Shown: positions 45,190 to 61,987, counted from the first letter of the stretch. The stretch: 64,000 nt of DNA from Streptococcus suis 10581 (GCA_000440235.1 ALKQ01000044.1:124001-188000); one strand, 5' to 3'. A program made the numbers and translations. Notes: generated from the letters alone by a model not told the origin.

Positions 45190-46110
45190 TTACACCTCTT
45201 CGAAAACTACCTTATCTAAAATTTCTTCAAACTGCTCTGCTTCAACCTCTGGAAAATAATTCAAACAATTGGCTGTCGCAAAGGCTGCTGCCTCTTTCAA
45301 GAAAATTTCAGGTTCTTGTCCTTGGCTGATTCCCTTGACTAGCAAGCCCAGGTAGAAATCCCCTGCGGCAATCGGATTACGCGTTTCTTTCTTTGGAGAT
45401 TGGATACGGAAGAAGCGCTGGCCAATCTTTGCCAAACTGCCCTTTCCACCCATGGTAATGATGATATTCTCATGAGGAGTCACTTCTTTCAGGATACCTA
45501 AAATAGCTTCAGGACTTTCTTCATCCAGCTCTGGATAAATATCTTTCAGCTCTTCATTATTGATTTTGATAAGGGCCGGCCTAGCTTGATAAGCCGCACG
45601 TAAAGCTGGTCCACTGGTGTCCACTATGGTTAGTACCTCTGGGTATTTTTCAATAAATCGCTGAATATAATCATCCGGCATCCCCTTCATCAGACTACCT
45701 GAAAAGACTAGGATGTCGCCAGCTTGCAGGCTATTTTCAATCTGCTGAGTGAATTGGTTGAGCAAATCCTCTGTTAGTTCAAAACCTTTTTCATAAAATA
45801 GTACTACATCGCCTGTACTAGTTTCTACGTAAATATTGCAGGTTCTTGTGTTCTGATTATTTTCAACCACGCGCAGGGCATTTCCACCATCAGCATTAAG
45901 CTCCTGAATGTAGCGACCAATCTGCCCACCTAAAATGGTATGGATAGTGTAGTCTGTCACTCCATTTTCTCGAAGTGCATAGGCCACGTTGAAACTTTTT
46001 CCACCAGGATAATCCCTGACTTCCGTCGGTCTCAGGGGAATATTCTTTTCAATCTTTTCCACAAGAAGCGTGCGGTCTAGGGCTGGATTGGGACAAATCA
46101 AGTGAATCAT
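45190..46110 (-). CDS. PfkB-family sugar-phosphate kinase (1-phosphofructokinase / tagatose-6-phosphate kinase type)
   Basis: 306 residues from the ATG at 46110 with AAGGAG upstream. The N-terminal CPNPALDRTL and PGGKSFNVAYAL are the signature of the FruK/LacC subgroup. The catalytic aspartate is retained in NPIAAGDFYLG (about 248), though the usual GAGDS loop reads AAGDF, which may alter the anion hole. It stands alone, not next to a fructose or lactose operon, so the substrate is uncertain. Confidence 0.88.
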   Translation of the reverse strand: MIHLICPNPALDRTLLVEKIEKNIPLRPTEVRDYPGGKSFNVAYALRENGVTDYTIHTILGGQIGRYIQELNADGGNALRVVENNQNTRTCNIYVETSTGDVVLFYEKGFELTEDLLNQFTQQIENSLQAGDILVFSGSLMKGMPDDYIQRFIEKYPEVLTIVDTSGPALRAAYQARPALIKINNEELKDIYPELDEESPEAILGILKEVTPHENIIITMGGKGSLAKIGQRFFRIQSPKKETRNPIAAGDFYLGLLVKGISQGQEPEIFLKEAAAFATANCLNYFPEVEAEQFEEILDKVVFEEV

Positions 46111-46206
46111 AGGGAACTCCTTTTTTGTTTTATACATATTATTATACTATATAAAACAAAAAATAAAAAAGATAATTCCACGAGGGGAACTATCTTTTCT
46201 ACTATT

Positions 46207-46836
46207 TTATGATGCAAAAACCGAAATGCGTTCTTGCTGGTAGCCACCTTTTTCGGCAATGTCTACTAAGGCCACAGCATAGTCTACATAACTAATATAG
46301 CTTTCACCTTGGGCATTGACCTGGAAAACCTCACCAGCAAGGGTGTAGGCACCTGCTTTTTGACCTTCTGCATCAAAATCGGCTGCTGGGCTGATGTAGG
46401 TCCAGTTAACTGCTGTCGCCTGACGATAGAGGTCTAGACCAGCACCCATAGCCTCAGCGATTGGCAGGTATTCCGCAGGGAAATCTGGTGTATCTTTCAG
46501 CATAGCTGTCTGGCTCTCGTCTAAATAAAGACTGCCTGCACCACCAACTACTAAAAGACGAGTTGGACTACCAGCAAGGATGGTCGCTAGATGCTCAGCA
46601 AGACGAGCGTGATCCGGCAAGGTTTCTGGTGTCCAAGCACCAAAAGCATTGACTACTACATCAAAGCCTGCCAAATCTTCTTTGGTAAGAGCAAAAGCAT
46701 CCTTTTGGATTACTTCTTGGGCTACGCTCTTGTTTTCAGAACGGACAATAGCCGTCACCTGATGACCACGTTCAACTGCTTCTTTGGCAATGACTTGACC
46801 TGCTTGACCGTTTGCTGCGATAATGGCGATTTTCAT
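46207..46836 (-). CDS. NAD(P)H-binding atypical SDR protein
   Basis: 209-residue Rossmann protein of the YwnB/atypical SDR type. The cofactor loop AANGQAGQVIAKEA is at the N-terminus, and VVNAFGAW and LLVVGGAGSLYLDE follow. The classical YxxxK pair is not evident, as in other NmrA-like members. It lies downstream of an Rrf2 regulator gene with a palindrome over its promoter, so it is probably that regulator's target, perhaps in redox or nitrosative stress. Confidence 0.87.
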   Translation of the reverse strand: MKIAIIAANGQAGQVIAKEAVERGHQVTAIVRSENKSVAQEVIQKDAFALTKEDLAGFDVVVNAFGAWTPETLPDHARLAEHLATILAGSPTRLLVVGGAGSLYLDESQTAMLKDTPDFPAEYLPIAEAMGAGLDLYRQATAVNWTYISPAADFDAEGQKAGAYTLAGEVFQVNAQGESYISYVDYAVALVDIAEKGGYQQERISVFAS

Positions 46837-46900
46837 ATTGTTTACCTCACTTGTTTTCTTGTAATGTTTTTGTTTACAATGCTTAGTTTATACCATGTTT

Positions 46901-46923
46901 GTTGTAACATCAAGTGTTACAAC
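46901..46923. promoter_or_regulatory. Probable Rrf2 operator upstream of the SDR gene
   Basis: GTTGTAACA and TGTTACAAC form a perfect dyad separated by five bases. It overlaps the presumed -35 region of the minus-strand promoter whose -10 is TATAAA. It lies directly between the Rrf2-type regulator and its likely target. Confidence 0.75.
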
Positions 46924-46963
46924 TAAAAACTTTAAAAAAATCATCACGAGGATGATTGAATAC

Positions 46964-47383
46964 CTATAATTCTGCCAATAAATCAGCAATGGTTGTTTGT
47001 TCCAACTCTTTTTCCAAAGCCGACTGAGCATTTTCCAAACGGCTATCTAGCAGGGGATGAATATTGCGACCTACTTGGCAGGAAGGATTCGGTTGCTCAT
47101 GAAAGCCAAAAAGTTTCCCCTTTTCTCCAAATAACTCTACAGCCTGATAGACTTGAAGGAGGGTAATTTTATCTGGAGCTTGGGCCAAGCGTGCGCCACC
47201 TACACCACGCGCCACCTGAACCAAACCCGCCTCTTTCAACTGGGACAGAATATTGCGGGTAATGACAGGATTAACCCCGACACTGCCTGCAATGCTAGTA
47301 CTGGTCTGTTTTTCTTTTTCTCCCTCCAAGGCTAGCAAGACCAAGATATGACTAGCAATGGTAAATCTACTCGAAATTTGCAT
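46964..47383 (-). CDS. Rrf2-family transcriptional regulator
   Basis: 139-residue regulator with the Rrf2 winged helix (about 1-80: SSRFTIASHILVLLALEGE, then GVNPVITRNILSQLKEAGLV). It has a single cysteine in the sensor loop (NPSCQVGRNIHPLLDSRL), not three, so an iron-sulphur cluster with three Cys ligands is not expected; it resembles the YwnA/SaiR-like subgroup. The palindrome at 46901-46923 is its probable operator. Confidence 0.9.
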   Translation of the reverse strand: MQISSRFTIASHILVLLALEGEKEKQTSTSIAGSVGVNPVITRNILSQLKEAGLVQVARGVGGARLAQAPDKITLLQVYQAVELFGEKGKLFGFHEQPNPSCQVGRNIHPLLDSRLENAQSALEKELEQTTIADLLAEL

Positions 47384-47425
47384 CTCTTCTCCTTTTTTTC
47401 AGTCTATCATAGACTGAAACAGAAC

Positions 47426-48493
47426 TCAAGTTTGAAAATTAGTCACGGTCACACCCAGCAAACGAACCCCTTTTTCAATCTTCCCAATTTCTTCAATTAG
47501 TTGACGAACTTCTCTTTCAATCACTTCTGATTGATTAGTGTATTCATCCAGGCTATGCCGCTTTGTCAAGGTTGAAAAGTCACCATAACGAACCTTCAAC
47601 ACAATGGTTCGTCCTTTTTTCTCATTTCTTTCTAAACTAGCTGCTACTCGTTGGCAGAGACTGATTAGCTCTTTCAGGACATCCTCCTCCCGATAAAGAA
47701 GTTTGCGATAGGTTCTTTCCTTTCCAATTGACTTACGAACACGGTCCACTTTAACGGGCGAATTAGAAATCCCCCTCGCTTTCCGATAAAGGTCGAAGCC
47801 AAAACGACCAAATTTATCAATCAAGGTCATCTCTGGTACATCCAACAAATCCTTCCCTGTAAAAACTCCCATCTCATGGAGGCGTTCCACCGTCTTCTTC
47901 CCCACACCGTGAAATTTTTCAACAGATAGCGATGATAAGACACTGACAGCATCTTCTGGTAAAATCACCGTCAGACCATGCGGCTTTTCCATATCTGAGG
48001 CAATTTTGGCTAGAAATTTATTGTAGGAAACACCTGCGGAAGCTGTCAAATGGAGTTCATTCCAGATGTCGTATTGAATGAGTTTAGCGATTTTGACCGC
48101 TGAGCTGATGCCCAACTTATTTTCTGTTACATCCAAGTAAGCCTCATCGATAGACATGGGCTCCACCAAATCAGTATAGCGATGGAAAATTTCTCGAACT
48201 TGTCGCCCAACTTCCTGATATTTTTCATAATTGCCAGAAATGAAAATCGCCTGAGGACAACGCTCATAGGCCTCTTTTGAGGACATAGCCGAGTGAATCC
48301 CAAAGGCACGCGCCTCATAATTACAGGTAGACACCACTCCTCTACCGCCAGATAGTCTTGGGTCAGCTCCAATGATAACAGGTTTGCCCTTCAAAGCAGG
48401 ATTATCCCTGACCTCAATGGCAGCAAAAAAAGCATCCATATCTACATGAATAATTTTTCTGGATAAATCGTTGATTAGGGGAAATATTAACAT
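47426..48493 (-). CDS. dinB: DNA polymerase IV
   Basis: Y-family translesion polymerase. 355 residues from the ATG at 48493 with AAAGGAG upstream. Catalytic motifs: [14 protein letters not shown] and [12 protein letters not shown], plus the fingers motif [12 protein letters not shown]. The helix-hairpin-helix thumb ([16 protein letters not shown]) and little finger domain (about 240-355) follow. In related streptococci dinB lies close to pflB; here the GH101 gene sits between them. Confidence 0.96.
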   Translation of the reverse strand: MLIFPLINDLSRKIIHVDMDAFFAAIEVRDNPALKGKPVIIGADPRLSGGRGVVSTCNYEARAFGIHSAMSSKEAYERCPQAIFISGNYEKYQEVGRQVREIFHRYTDLVEPMSIDEAYLDVTENKLGISSAVKIAKLIQYDIWNELHLTASAGVSYNKFLAKIASDMEKPHGLTVILPEDAVSVLSSLSVEKFHGVGKKTVERLHEMGVFTGKDLLDVPEMTLIDKFGRFGFDLYRKARGISNSPVKVDRVRKSIGKERTYRKLLYREEDVLKELISLCQRVAASLERNEKKGRTIVLKVRYGDFSTLTKRHSLDEYTNQSEVIEREVRQLIEEIGKIEKGVRLLGVTVTNFQT

Positions 48494-48579
48494 GGACACT
48501 CCTTTCTGCTCCTTACTACTAGACATATTATAGCCTATCTAGCAAATTTTTTCATAAAGCGAACATTGACGAGCAAGTA

Positions 48580-48632
48580 GTACTCAATGAAAATCAAAAT
48601 CAGACTAGGAGGAGTCAGATGTAGATAGAACC
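48580..48632. repeat. Partial RUP-like repeat (left half)
   Basis: TACTCAATGAAAATCAAAAT followed by CAGACTAGGAGGAGTCAGAT and GTAGATAGAAC matches the left half of the copy at 38915-39013. The right half is missing and a MITE begins 25 bases later. Confidence 0.6.
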
Positions 48633-48657
48633 CTTCTACTTTCGCATTTTTAGATAT

Positions 48658-48763
48658 TATAGTCGAATGAATTAGCTTTCAGACAAGGAACTGAGGTGCA
48701 GGCTGTACTAGAGTACGGCAAGCCGAAAGTGACGATGTATCAAAGTTAATTCAAATGACTATA
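48658..48763. repeat. MITE-like repeat, short copy (106 bp)
   Basis: It has imperfect terminal inverted repeats TATAGTCGAATGAATTAGCT and, at the other end, AAGTTAATTCAAATGACTAT(A). The interior is shared with the longer copy at 57657-57820 but lacks that copy's internal hairpin insertion. Confidence 0.8.
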
Positions 48764-48846
48764 GAATTTTCAAATGTATAAACTTAGACGTGTCCTGTTT
48801 CTAATTCCATTTTGCTATAAGTTTGTGAAAAGGTTCGATAAACAAT

Positions 48847-48876
48847 ACAAAAGAGGCAGGTCCGATACCTACCTCT
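48847..48876 (-). terminator. Terminator of the GH101 gene
   Basis: On the minus strand AGAGGTAGGT pairs with ACCTGCCTCT (one mismatch), followed by TTTTG. Confidence 0.65.
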
Positions 48877-48918
48877 AATGTATTTGGAGAACAAGCTAAT
48901 TATTTTATTCTGAAATGA

Positions 48919-54969
<6,051 letters not shown>

Positions 54970-55000
54970 TTATTAATATAATATACACATACATTCTACA

Positions 55001-55014
55001 TGATAGCGCTTTCT
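55001..55014 (-). promoter_or_regulatory. cre-like site upstream of the GH101 gene
   Basis: On the minus strand AGAAAGCGCTATCA matches the CcpA consensus TGWAANCGNTNWCA at all but the first position. It lies 56 bases before the start codon. Confidence 0.65.
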
Positions 55015-55154
55015 TTGTCGATATATCAATCCATTATATTTGACTGCTGTTAGATATTTTAATATAATGATAACTTGAGAGACCGATGACTGGATTATTG
55101 GATTTATATTCCACTACTTGGAAAAAATTCCAATTTATTTTTCAGTGTTTTGTC

Positions 55155-55183
55155 TTGAAGAAAGTGCTTACATATGATATACT
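55155..55183 (+). promoter_or_regulatory. pflB promoter
   Basis: TTGAAG (55155-55160), a 17-base spacer and TATACT (55178-55183), followed about 40 bases later by AAAGGAG and the start codon. Confidence 0.7.
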
Positions 55184-55224
55184 AAAATATGTGAAAAGTA
55201 ACAATATCTTAAAGGAGAACCCTC

Positions 55225-57570
55225 ATGTCAACAAAAGTTAAAACAAAAAATGTTGCTGAAGACATTTTCGCCCAAGCCTGGGAAGGCTTTAAAGGTACAG
55301 ATTGGCAAGATAAGGCAAGTGTAACACGCTTCGTTCAAGCCAACTACACTCCATACGATGGAGATGAAAGCTTCCTCGCAGGCCCAACTGAGCGTTCACT
55401 TCATATCAAAAAAATCATCGAAGAAACAAAAGCTGGCTACGAAGACACTCGCTTCCCAATGGACGTAGATCGTGCTACTTCTATAGCTGATATTCCAGCA
55501 GGTTTCATCGATAAAGATAATGAATTGATTTTCGGTATCCAAAACGATGAGCTCTTCAAACTTAACTTCATGCCACGTGGTGGTATTCGTATGGCCGAAA
55601 CAACTCTTATCGAAAACGGCTATACTCCAGACCCACTCCTTCATGAAATCTATACAAAACACGCAACAACTGTAAACGATGGTATCTTCCGTGCTTATAC
55701 AGCTGATATCCGTCGTGCTCGCCACTCACACCACGTTTCTGGTCTTCCAGATGCATACTCACGTGGTCGTATCATCGGTATGTACGCTCGTTTGGCACTT
55801 TACGGTGCAGACTACTTGATGGAAGAAAAAGTAGCTGACTGGAATGCGATTACTGAAATCGATGAAGAATCAATCCGTCTTCGCGAAGAAATCAACCTTC
55901 AATACCAAGCATTGCAACAAGTTGTCCGCTTAGGTGATCACTATGGTGTTGATGTGCGCAAACCTGCGATGAACACGAAAGAAGCTATCCAATGGACAAA
56001 CATTGCCTTCATGGCAGTCTGCCGTGTTATCAACGGTGCCGCAACTTCTCTTGGTCGTGTGCCAATCGTTCTTGATATCTACGCAGAACGTGACTTGGCT
56101 CGTGGTACATTTACCGAATCTGAAATCCAAGAATTTGTCGATGACTTCGTATTGAAACTTCGTACAGTGAAATTCGCTCGTACAAAAGCCTTCGACGAAA
56201 TCTACTCTGGTGACCCAACATTCTTGACAACATCTATGGCAGGTATGGGTAACGATGGTCGTCACCGTGTTACTAAGATGGACTACCGTTTCTTGAACAC
56301 ACTTGACAACATCGGTAACTCTCCAGAACCAAACTTGACAGTTCTTTGGTCAGACCAACTTCCATATTCATTCCGTCGCTACTGTATGGCAATGAGCCAC
56401 AAACACTCTTCTATCCAATACGAAGGTGTGACAACAATGGCGAAAGATGGTTATGGCGAAATGTCATGTATCTCTTGCTGTGTATCTCCACTTGATCCAG
56501 AAAGCGAAGACCAACGCCACAACATTCAGTACTTCGGTGCTCGTGTTAACGTTCTTAAAGCTCTTCTTTCAAGCTGGAACAACGGCTACGACGATGTTCA
56601 CAAAGATTACAAAGTGTTCGATGGGGTTGAACCAAATACTTCTGAAATCTTTGACTACGATCAAGTTATTGCCAACTTTGAAAAAGCCCTTGACTGGTTG
56701 ACTGACACTTATGTAGATGCAATGAACATCATCCACTACATGACTGACAAGTACAACTATGAAGCAGTTCAAATGGCCTTCTTGCCAACTCACCTTCGTG
56801 CAAACATGGGCTTCGGTATCTGTGGCTTCGCAAATACTGTTGACTCCTTGTCTGCTATCAAGTACGCACAAGTGAAACCAATCCGTGACGAAGATGGCTT
56901 CATCTACGATTACGAAGTAACTGGCGACTTCCCACGTTATGGTGAGGATGACGACCGTGTAGATGACATCGCGAAATGGCTCATGGAAGCATTCTTCACT
57001 CGTTTGAACAAACACAAATTGTACAAGAATGCTGAAGCAACTGTGTCTATCTTGACAATCACTTCAAACGTTGCTTACTCTAAACAAACAGCTAACTCAC
57101 CAGTTCACCGCGGTGTATTCCTCAACGAAGATGGTTCTGTTAACACTTCTAAAGTGGAATTCTTCCCACCAGGTGCTAACCCAACTTCTAAATCTCGTGG
57201 TGGTTGGTTGCAAAACTTGAATACTCTTTCTAAACTCAACTTCAAACATGCCAACGACGGTATCTCATTGACAACTCAAGTTTCACCAAAAGCTCTTGGT
57301 AAAACATTCGATGAGCAAGTGAACAACTTGGTGACAATTCTTGACGGATACTTCGAACAAGGTGGTCAACACGTCAACTTGAACGTTATGGACTTGAACG
57401 ATGTTTATGACAAGATTATGGCAGGTGAAGATGTTATCGTTCGTATCTCTGGATACTGCGTAAACACTAAATACCTCACTAAAGAGCAAAAAACTGAATT
57501 GACTCAACGTGTCTTCCACGAAGTTCTTTCAATGGACGACCACGCTGCTGAAGTTTCAGGTCAAGCTTAA
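55225..57570 (+). CDS. pflB: Formate acetyltransferase (pyruvate formate-lyase)
   Basis: Glycyl-radical enzyme converting pyruvate and CoA to acetyl-CoA and formate in anaerobic mixed-acid fermentation. 781 residues. The catalytic cysteine pair is in ISCCVSP (about 416-417) and the glycyl-radical site is RISGYCVN (about 743). Codon use is strongly biased to frequent codons (AAC, GGT, CGT), as expected of a highly expressed gene. AAAGGAG precedes the ATG and a strong terminator follows. The activase gene is not in the window. Confidence 0.97.
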   Translation: MSTKVKTKNVAEDIFAQAWEGFKGTDWQDKASVTRFVQANYTPYDGDESFLAGPTERSLHIKKIIEETKAGYEDTRFPMDVDRATSIADIPAGFIDKDNELIFGIQNDELFKLNFMPRGGIRMAETTLIENGYTPDPLLHEIYTKHATTVNDGIFRAYTADIRRARHSHHVSGLPDAYSRGRIIGMYARLALYGADYLMEEKVADWNAITEIDEESIRLREEINLQYQALQQVVRLGDHYGVDVRKPAMNTKEAIQWTNIAFMAVCRVINGAATSLGRVPIVLDIYAERDLARGTFTESEIQEFVDDFVLKLRTVKFARTKAFDEIYSGDPTFLTTSMAGMGNDGRHRVTKMDYRFLNTLDNIGNSPEPNLTVLWSDQLPYSFRRYCMAMSHKHSSIQYEGVTTMAKDGYGEMSCISCCVSPLDPESEDQRHNIQYFGARVNVLKALLSSWNNGYDDVHKDYKVFDGVEPNTSEIFDYDQVIANFEKALDWLTDTYVDAMNIIHYMTDKYNYEAVQMAFLPTHLRANMGFGICGFANTVDSLSAIKYAQVKPIRDEDGFIYDYEVTGDFPRYGEDDDRVDDIAKWLMEAFFTRLNKHKLYKNAEATVSILTITSNVAYSKQTANSPVHRGVFLNEDGSVNTSKVEFFPPGANPTSKSRGGWLQNLNTLSKLNFKHANDGISLTTQVSPKALGKTFDEQVNNLVTILDGYFEQGGQHVNLNVMDLNDVYDKIMAGEDVIVRISGYCVNTKYLTKEQKTELTQRVFHEVLSMDDHAAEVSGQA

Positions 57571-57589
57571 TCTTGCTGATAAAAAACTC

Positions 57590-57617
57590 AAAGGACTTGC
57601 ACATGCAAGTCCTTTTA
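57590..57617 (+). terminator. Terminator of pflB
   Basis: AAAGGACTTGC pairs perfectly with GCAAGTCCTTT around ACAT. Confidence 0.85.
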
Positions 57618-57656
57618 CTATGTCGAAAAATCTACTGAGTGTTGCGGAAGGATAGT

Positions 57657-57820
57657 TATAGTCGAATGAATTAGCTTTCAGACAAGGAACTGAGGTGCAG
57701 GTTGCTAGAACAGCATAAAGGCTGTTCTAGGTTGGAAATAAGACCTGCGAAGCAAGTCACTTTCGTAGAGTACGGCAAGCCGAAAGTGACGATGTATCAA
57801 AGTTAATTCAAATGACTATA
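57657..57820. repeat. MITE-like repeat, long copy (164 bp)
   Basis: It has the same ends and orientation as the 106-bp copy at 48658-48763. It carries an additional internal segment of about 60 bases holding a two-hairpin repeat (57705-57757). Its right end touches the stop codon of the serine hydrolase gene. Confidence 0.82.
57705..57757 (+). repeat. Two-hairpin repeat, copy 3 (inside the MITE)
   Basis: Stem CTAGAACAGC/GCTGTTCTAG, linker AGGTTGGAAAT overlapping the stem end, three bases, then stem ACCTGC-gaa-GCAAGT (one mismatch). It has the same layout as copies at 26943 and 33646. Confidence 0.7.
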
Positions 57821-58768
57821 TTAGTCAACAGCCTCTTCTTCCTCCAAGACCTGACGAATCAAGACCATGACCTGGTTTCGATCCAGCTTCCACTGGGCCC
57901 GCTCATCCTTGTCAAAAGTACGATTCGAGAGAAAAATCGCAGCTTTCTGCAAGGGACGATTGTACATGATAAAAGTCCCTGTATAGCCAGTATGGGACAA
58001 CCAGTCCTCTTTCTTATCCCAAGCCAACGACCGCTTGCGCTTATCATCAAAACCGTAATCCTGCGTTAAATTCGCCGCAAAGTCAGCCGTCAGATAGCGC
58101 TCCAAAAAGATTTCCAAATCTTTGACGGTCGAAAAGAGACCTGCACTACCCGCGTGAACACCCAAGACACGCGCCTTGGGGTCATGTACCAGACCCGCTT
58201 TGACGCCACGTACCGTCGGTACCGCCTGACTGACTGGTCCAAAGGAGGTTTGAGACATGCCAAAGGGCTCTAGAACGTCTCGACTGATCAGCTGGTCCAG
58301 ACTGTCTCTACCCAGTTCCTCCAACAAAAAGCCCAGCAAGAGAAAATTAATGTCTGTGTAGAGGAAATCTTTCCTATCCGTTACGGTAATCTTCAAAATC
58401 GCTTCCTTGAGCTGGTCGGCATCCAGACTATCCCGATTGGGAATGAAGGGATCGATACCACTAGTATGGGTCAATAATTGCCGAAGGGTGACCTGACTAT
58501 CCGCAAAAGCAGGATAATAAGACTGCAAGGTCCTATCGAGCTCCAAAGCTCCGCTATTAACCAAAAAAGTCGCAAGCGTCCCTACACCCACTACTTTGGA
58601 AACGGAGGCTAAATCATAGGTCAAGCCCGGCTGAACTGGCACCTGACCATCTTGTGTGCCCAGATAGTACTCCTGCCACTGACCCTTAGAAAAAAGAGCC
58701 AGACTGGCACCAGGATAAACCCCTTGTTCAATCTGCTCTGAAATCTTGTCTATGATAACTTGTCTCAT
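57821..58768 (-). CDS. Serine hydrolase, beta-lactamase/class C PBP-like
   Basis: 315 residues from the ATG at 58768, which overlaps the cppA stop as ATGA; the longer frame (58780) is unlikely. The active-site SxxK is Ser55-Val-Ser-Lys58 (ASVSKVVG). The tyrosine motif is YTD in place of YxN, and HTG is present near the C-terminus (WLSHTGYTG). No signal peptide is visible, so it is probably cytoplasmic or an esterase-like relative. It is translationally coupled to cppA. A MITE abuts its stop codon, so the last residues (EEEEAVD) may have been altered by the insertion. Confidence 0.88.
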   Translation of the reverse strand: MRQVIIDKISEQIEQGVYPGASLALFSKGQWQEYYLGTQDGQVPVQPGLTYDLASVSKVVGVGTLATFLVNSGALELDRTLQSYYPAFADSQVTLRQLLTHTSGIDPFIPNRDSLDADQLKEAILKITVTDRKDFLYTDINFLLLGFLLEELGRDSLDQLISRDVLEPFGMSQTSFGPVSQAVPTVRGVKAGLVHDPKARVLGVHAGSAGLFSTVKDLEIFLERYLTADFAANLTQDYGFDDKRKRSLAWDKKEDWLSHTGYTGTFIMYNRPLQKAAIFLSNRTFDKDERAQWKLDRNQVMVLIRQVLEEEEAVD

Positions 58769-59511
58769 TTTTCGAACCACAATTCAATACCACTTGGGTC
58801 AACCGTTTGAATAAATCTTGCTTTTTTATCTTTAAAGAACGGTCTTTCCAACTGGATTTCCAAATGCGCCCAATCAAAGTCCTGCTCGACGGGAAAACGC
58901 AAGCCTTCTAAATCCCAAACTTGTTCTGCAGGAGTTAATAAATCCTTACCTTCTGCTCCAACAAAATGCAAAAAGGCTTGTTGAGGTAGGATAGCCTCAT
59001 AATAGTCTTGACTGATACTAGCCTGTGGGGTATTAATCCAAATAGACTCTACTGTAAAAGCAGTCAATCCAGAAAAGTCATCCTGCACCTTAAATGGAAC
59101 AGGTGGAAGGATTGCTTTTAGGTCATCAACAGATGCTTCTGCATGTAAAAGGAAGGTGTCTCCTTCTGGCGACACAGCTTCAAAACCATAGCCATTTTTT
59201 CCTTGGTAGAGCTTACTATACTGTGACCCTTGCACCAGTAAAGCTTCAATTTCAGAGGCATTGTCTACTTTAATCACAATTTTATTCAGTTTTTTAAGCC
59301 CTTCGACAGCACGGGTGCGATTACCAGGAGATTCTGTCAAAACGAGCTTCGTTTCTGGGCTTGTTCTATCTCCAAAATCAGCAAAAGGACCATCTTCTAG
59401 CTTGGTTTTCATTCCTAGATTTTTTTCTAAAAATCCTTGGTTAATAGCCCTATTATTAATACGTAAAACAGGGACTATAGCATCATTTTTTCTCAACACG
59501 ATACATTTCAC
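58765..59511 (-). CDS. cppA: CppA family protein
   Basis: 248-residue protein matching streptococcal CppA, first described as a C3-degrading proteinase but built of glyoxalase/VOC-like domains. The family start VPVLRINNRAINQGFLEKNL is clear, as is a second VOC-like half from about 120. No signal peptide or protease motif is visible, so a secreted complement-degrading role is doubtful from sequence alone. GGAG precedes the ATG. It is divergent from pepX and coupled to the serine hydrolase. Confidence 0.88.
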   Translation of the reverse strand: MKCIVLRKNDAIVPVLRINNRAINQGFLEKNLGMKTKLEDGPFADFGDRTSPETKLVLTESPGNRTRAVEGLKKLNKIVIKVDNASEIEALLVQGSQYSKLYQGKNGYGFEAVSPEGDTFLLHAEASVDDLKAILPPVPFKVQDDFSGLTAFTVESIWINTPQASISQDYYEAILPQQAFLHFVGAEGKDLLTPAEQVWDLEGLRFPVEQDFDWAHLEIQLERPFFKDKKARFIQTVDPSGIELWFEK

Positions 59512-59530
59512 TCCTCAGTCATTCTACAAT

Positions 59531-59559
59531 ATTGTATTAAAAATTTCGTCATTTTACAA
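59531..59559 (-). promoter_or_regulatory. cppA promoter
   Basis: On the minus strand TTGTAA (59554-59559), a 17-base spacer and TACAAT (59531-59536), 20 bases before the start codon. Confidence 0.6.
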
Positions 59560-59611
59560 CTAATTGTATCGTCGTTTTATACATTAATATCTTTATATAC
59601 ACTGATAATTT

Positions 59612-59641
59612 TTAGACAAACACTAGCTTATCAGATATAAT
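59612..59641 (+). promoter_or_regulatory. pepX promoter
   Basis: TTAGAC (59612-59617), an 18-base spacer and TATAAT (59636-59641), upstream of an AGAGGAG ribosome site. Confidence 0.65.
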
Positions 59642-59680
59642 AGCTATTATAGACTATTATCCTAAAAAAGAGGAGAATTT

Positions 59681-61948
59681 ATGCGCTTTAATCAATTTTC
59701 TTTTATAAAAAAAGAGACCTCCGTCTACTTGCAAGAGCTTGATGCTCTAGGATTTCAACTGATTCCTAATGCAAGTAGTAAGACAAATTTAGAAACCTTT
59801 GTCAGAAAGTGCCATTTCCTGACAGCAAATACCGACTTTGCCCTGTCCAACATGATTGCGGACTGGGAGACAGATCTTCTGACCTTCTTCCAGTCTGACC
59901 GTGAGTTGACTGGCCAGATTTTCTACCAAGTCGCCTTTCAGTTGCTAGGTTTTGTGCCTGGTGTAGATTATACAAATGTCATGGACTTCGTGGAGAAAAG
60001 CAATTTCCCTGTCATCTATGGAGATATGATTGACAATCTCTACCAGCTGCTCGCTACCCGCACCAAGTCTGGAAACACCTTGATTGACCAACTGGTCAGC
60101 GACGACCTCATTCCAGAAGACAATCGCTACCACTTCTTCAACGGCAAATCTTTGGCAACCTTTTCAACAAAAAAACTTATTCGTGAGGTGGTCTATGTCG
60201 AAACGCCTGTCGATACGGCTGGGACTGGGCAGACAGACATTGTTAAGCTGTCCATCCTCCGTCCTCACTTTGACAGGAAAATCCCTGCAGTGATTACCAA
60301 CAGTCCTTATCATCAAGGAGTTAACGATGTAGCCAGCGACAAGGCCCTGCACAAGATGGAAGGGGAGTTGGCGGAAAAACCAGCTGGCACCATTGAGGTC
60401 AAGCAGACCAGCATCACCAAGCTAGACTTGGACCAGCGAGAGCTACCTGTCAGCGCTGCTACCGAAAAACTGGGCCACATGACTTCATACTCCCTCAATG
60501 ACTACTTCCTCGCTCGTGGCTTCGCCAGCCTCCATATGTCTGGTGTCGGCACTCTGGGCTCGACGGGCTACATGACATCTGGCGACTACCAACAGGTGGA
60601 GGGCTATAAAGCGGTGATTGACTGGCTGAACGGTCGCACCAAGGCCTACACAGACCACACCCGCTCGATTGAGGTCAAGGCCGATTGGGCCAATGGTAAG
60701 GTGGCGACAACGGGACTGTCTTACCTCGGCACCATGTCCAATGCCTTGGCAACAACTGGCGTGGACGGTTTGGAAGTCGTCATCGCAGAAGCAGGGATTT
60801 CCTCTTGGTATGACTACTACCGTGAAAACGGGCTGGTGACCAGCCCTGGTGGCTATCCAGGCGAAGATTTGGACAGCTTGACCGCCCTGACCTACTCGAA
60901 AAGCCTGCAAGCAGGCGACTTCCTCCGCAATAAAGCAGCCTACGAAAAAGGACTGGCAGCAGAACGCGCTGCCTTGAACCGCACCAGCGGCGACTACAAT
61001 CAATACTGGCATGACCGCAATTATCTGCTCCACGCAGATAAGGTCAAGTGCGAGGTGGTCTTTACCCACGGCTCACAGGACTGGAATGTTAAGCCCATCC
61101 ATGTCTGGAATATGTTCCACGCCCTGCCTAATCACATCAAAAAGCACCTCTTCTTCCACAACGGTGCCCATGTTTACATGAACAACTGGCAGTCCATCGA
61201 CTTCCGTGAGTCCATGAACGCCCTGCTCAGCCAGAAACTGCTTGGCTACGAGAATAACTACCAACTGCCGACTGTCATCTGGCAGGACAACAGCGGTGAA
61301 CAAACCTGGACGACCTTGGACACCTTTGGCGGTGAAAACAAGGCAGTCTTGCCACTAGGTACTGGAAGCCAGACCATTTCCAATCAGTATGCCCAAGAAG
61401 ATTTTGACCGCTACGGCAAATCCTACCCAGCCTTTCACCAAGACCTCTATGCAGGCAAGGCCAATCAAATCAGCATGGAACTACCTATGACGGAGGATAT
61501 CCTGATTAACGGACAGGTCACTCTGAAACTCCGTGTCGCATCCAGTGTGGCTAAAGGCCTCTTATCTGCTCAGCTATTAGACAAAGGAAATAAAAAACGT
61601 CTAGCCCCAATCCCTGCGCCTAAAGCAAGATTGAGTCTAGACAACGGTCGTTACCATGCCCAAGAGAATCTGGTGGAATTGCCTTATGTGGACATGCCGC
61701 AACGCTTGGTGACCAAGGGCTTTATGAACCTGCAGAACCGCACTGATCTAATGACCGTCGAGGAAGTGGTGCCAGACCAGTGGATGGATGTGAGCTGGAA
61801 ACTGCAACCGACTATTTATCAGCTGAAAAAAGGTGACGTCTTAGAACTGATTCTCTATACAACCGACTTTGAGTGTACTGTTCGGGATAATAACAACTGG
61901 ACCATTTCTCTTGATTTGGAGCAGTCTAGCCTTCATTTACCATATTAA
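59681..61948 (+). CDS. pepX: Xaa-Pro dipeptidyl-peptidase
   Basis: Serine peptidase releasing X-Pro dipeptides from peptide N-termini. 755 residues, normal for streptococcal PepX. The alpha/beta-hydrolase catalytic triad is visible: Ser in GLSYLGTMS (about 347), Asp in [10 protein letters not shown] (about 467) and His in NGAHVYMNN (about 497). There is an N-terminal helical domain and a C-terminal jelly-roll (about 540-755). AGAGGAG precedes the ATG. It is divergent from cppA. Confidence 0.96.
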   Translation: MRFNQFSFIKKETSVYLQELDALGFQLIPNASSKTNLETFVRKCHFLTANTDFALSNMIADWETDLLTFFQSDRELTGQIFYQVAFQLLGFVPGVDYTNVMDFVEKSNFPVIYGDMIDNLYQLLATRTKSGNTLIDQLVSDDLIPEDNRYHFFNGKSLATFSTKKLIREVVYVETPVDTAGTGQTDIVKLSILRPHFDRKIPAVITNSPYHQGVNDVASDKALHKMEGELAEKPAGTIEVKQTSITKLDLDQRELPVSAATEKLGHMTSYSLNDYFLARGFASLHMSGVGTLGSTGYMTSGDYQQVEGYKAVIDWLNGRTKAYTDHTRSIEVKADWANGKVATTGLSYLGTMSNALATTGVDGLEVVIAEAGISSWYDYYRENGLVTSPGGYPGEDLDSLTALTYSKSLQAGDFLRNKAAYEKGLAAERAALNRTSGDYNQYWHDRNYLLHADKVKCEVVFTHGSQDWNVKPIHVWNMFHALPNHIKKHLFFHNGAHVYMNNWQSIDFRESMNALLSQKLLGYENNYQLPTVIWQDNSGEQTWTTLDTFGGENKAVLPLGTGSQTISNQYAQEDFDRYGKSYPAFHQDLYAGKANQISMELPMTEDILINGQVTLKLRVASSVAKGLLSAQLLDKGNKKRLAPIPAPKARLSLDNGRYHAQENLVELPYVDMPQRLVTKGFMNLQNRTDLMTVEEVVPDQWMDVSWKLQPTIYQLKKGDVLELILYTTDFECTVRDNNNWTISLDLEQSSLHLPY

Positions 61949-61977
61949 AAAGAGCTTCCCCTTGCGGAAGCTCTTTT
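61948..61977. terminator. Bidirectional terminator between pepX and agaS
   Basis: AAAAGAGCTTCC pairs with GGAAGCTCTTTT around a six-base loop and overlaps the pepX stop codon. Confidence 0.85.
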
Positions 61978-61987
61978 GATACCTTGT

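Larger units (their letters stand above)
48494..48918. other. dinB-GH101 intergenic region filled with repeats
   Basis: No gene is seen. From left to right: the left half of a RUP-like repeat (48580-48632), a complete short MITE (48658-48763) and the GH101 terminator (48847-48876). Confidence 0.8.

Noticed and set aside
60485..61069. 194-codon minus-strand frame within pepX
   Set aside because: It is antisense to an intact pepX catalytic region and lacks a ribosome site or recognisable domain.
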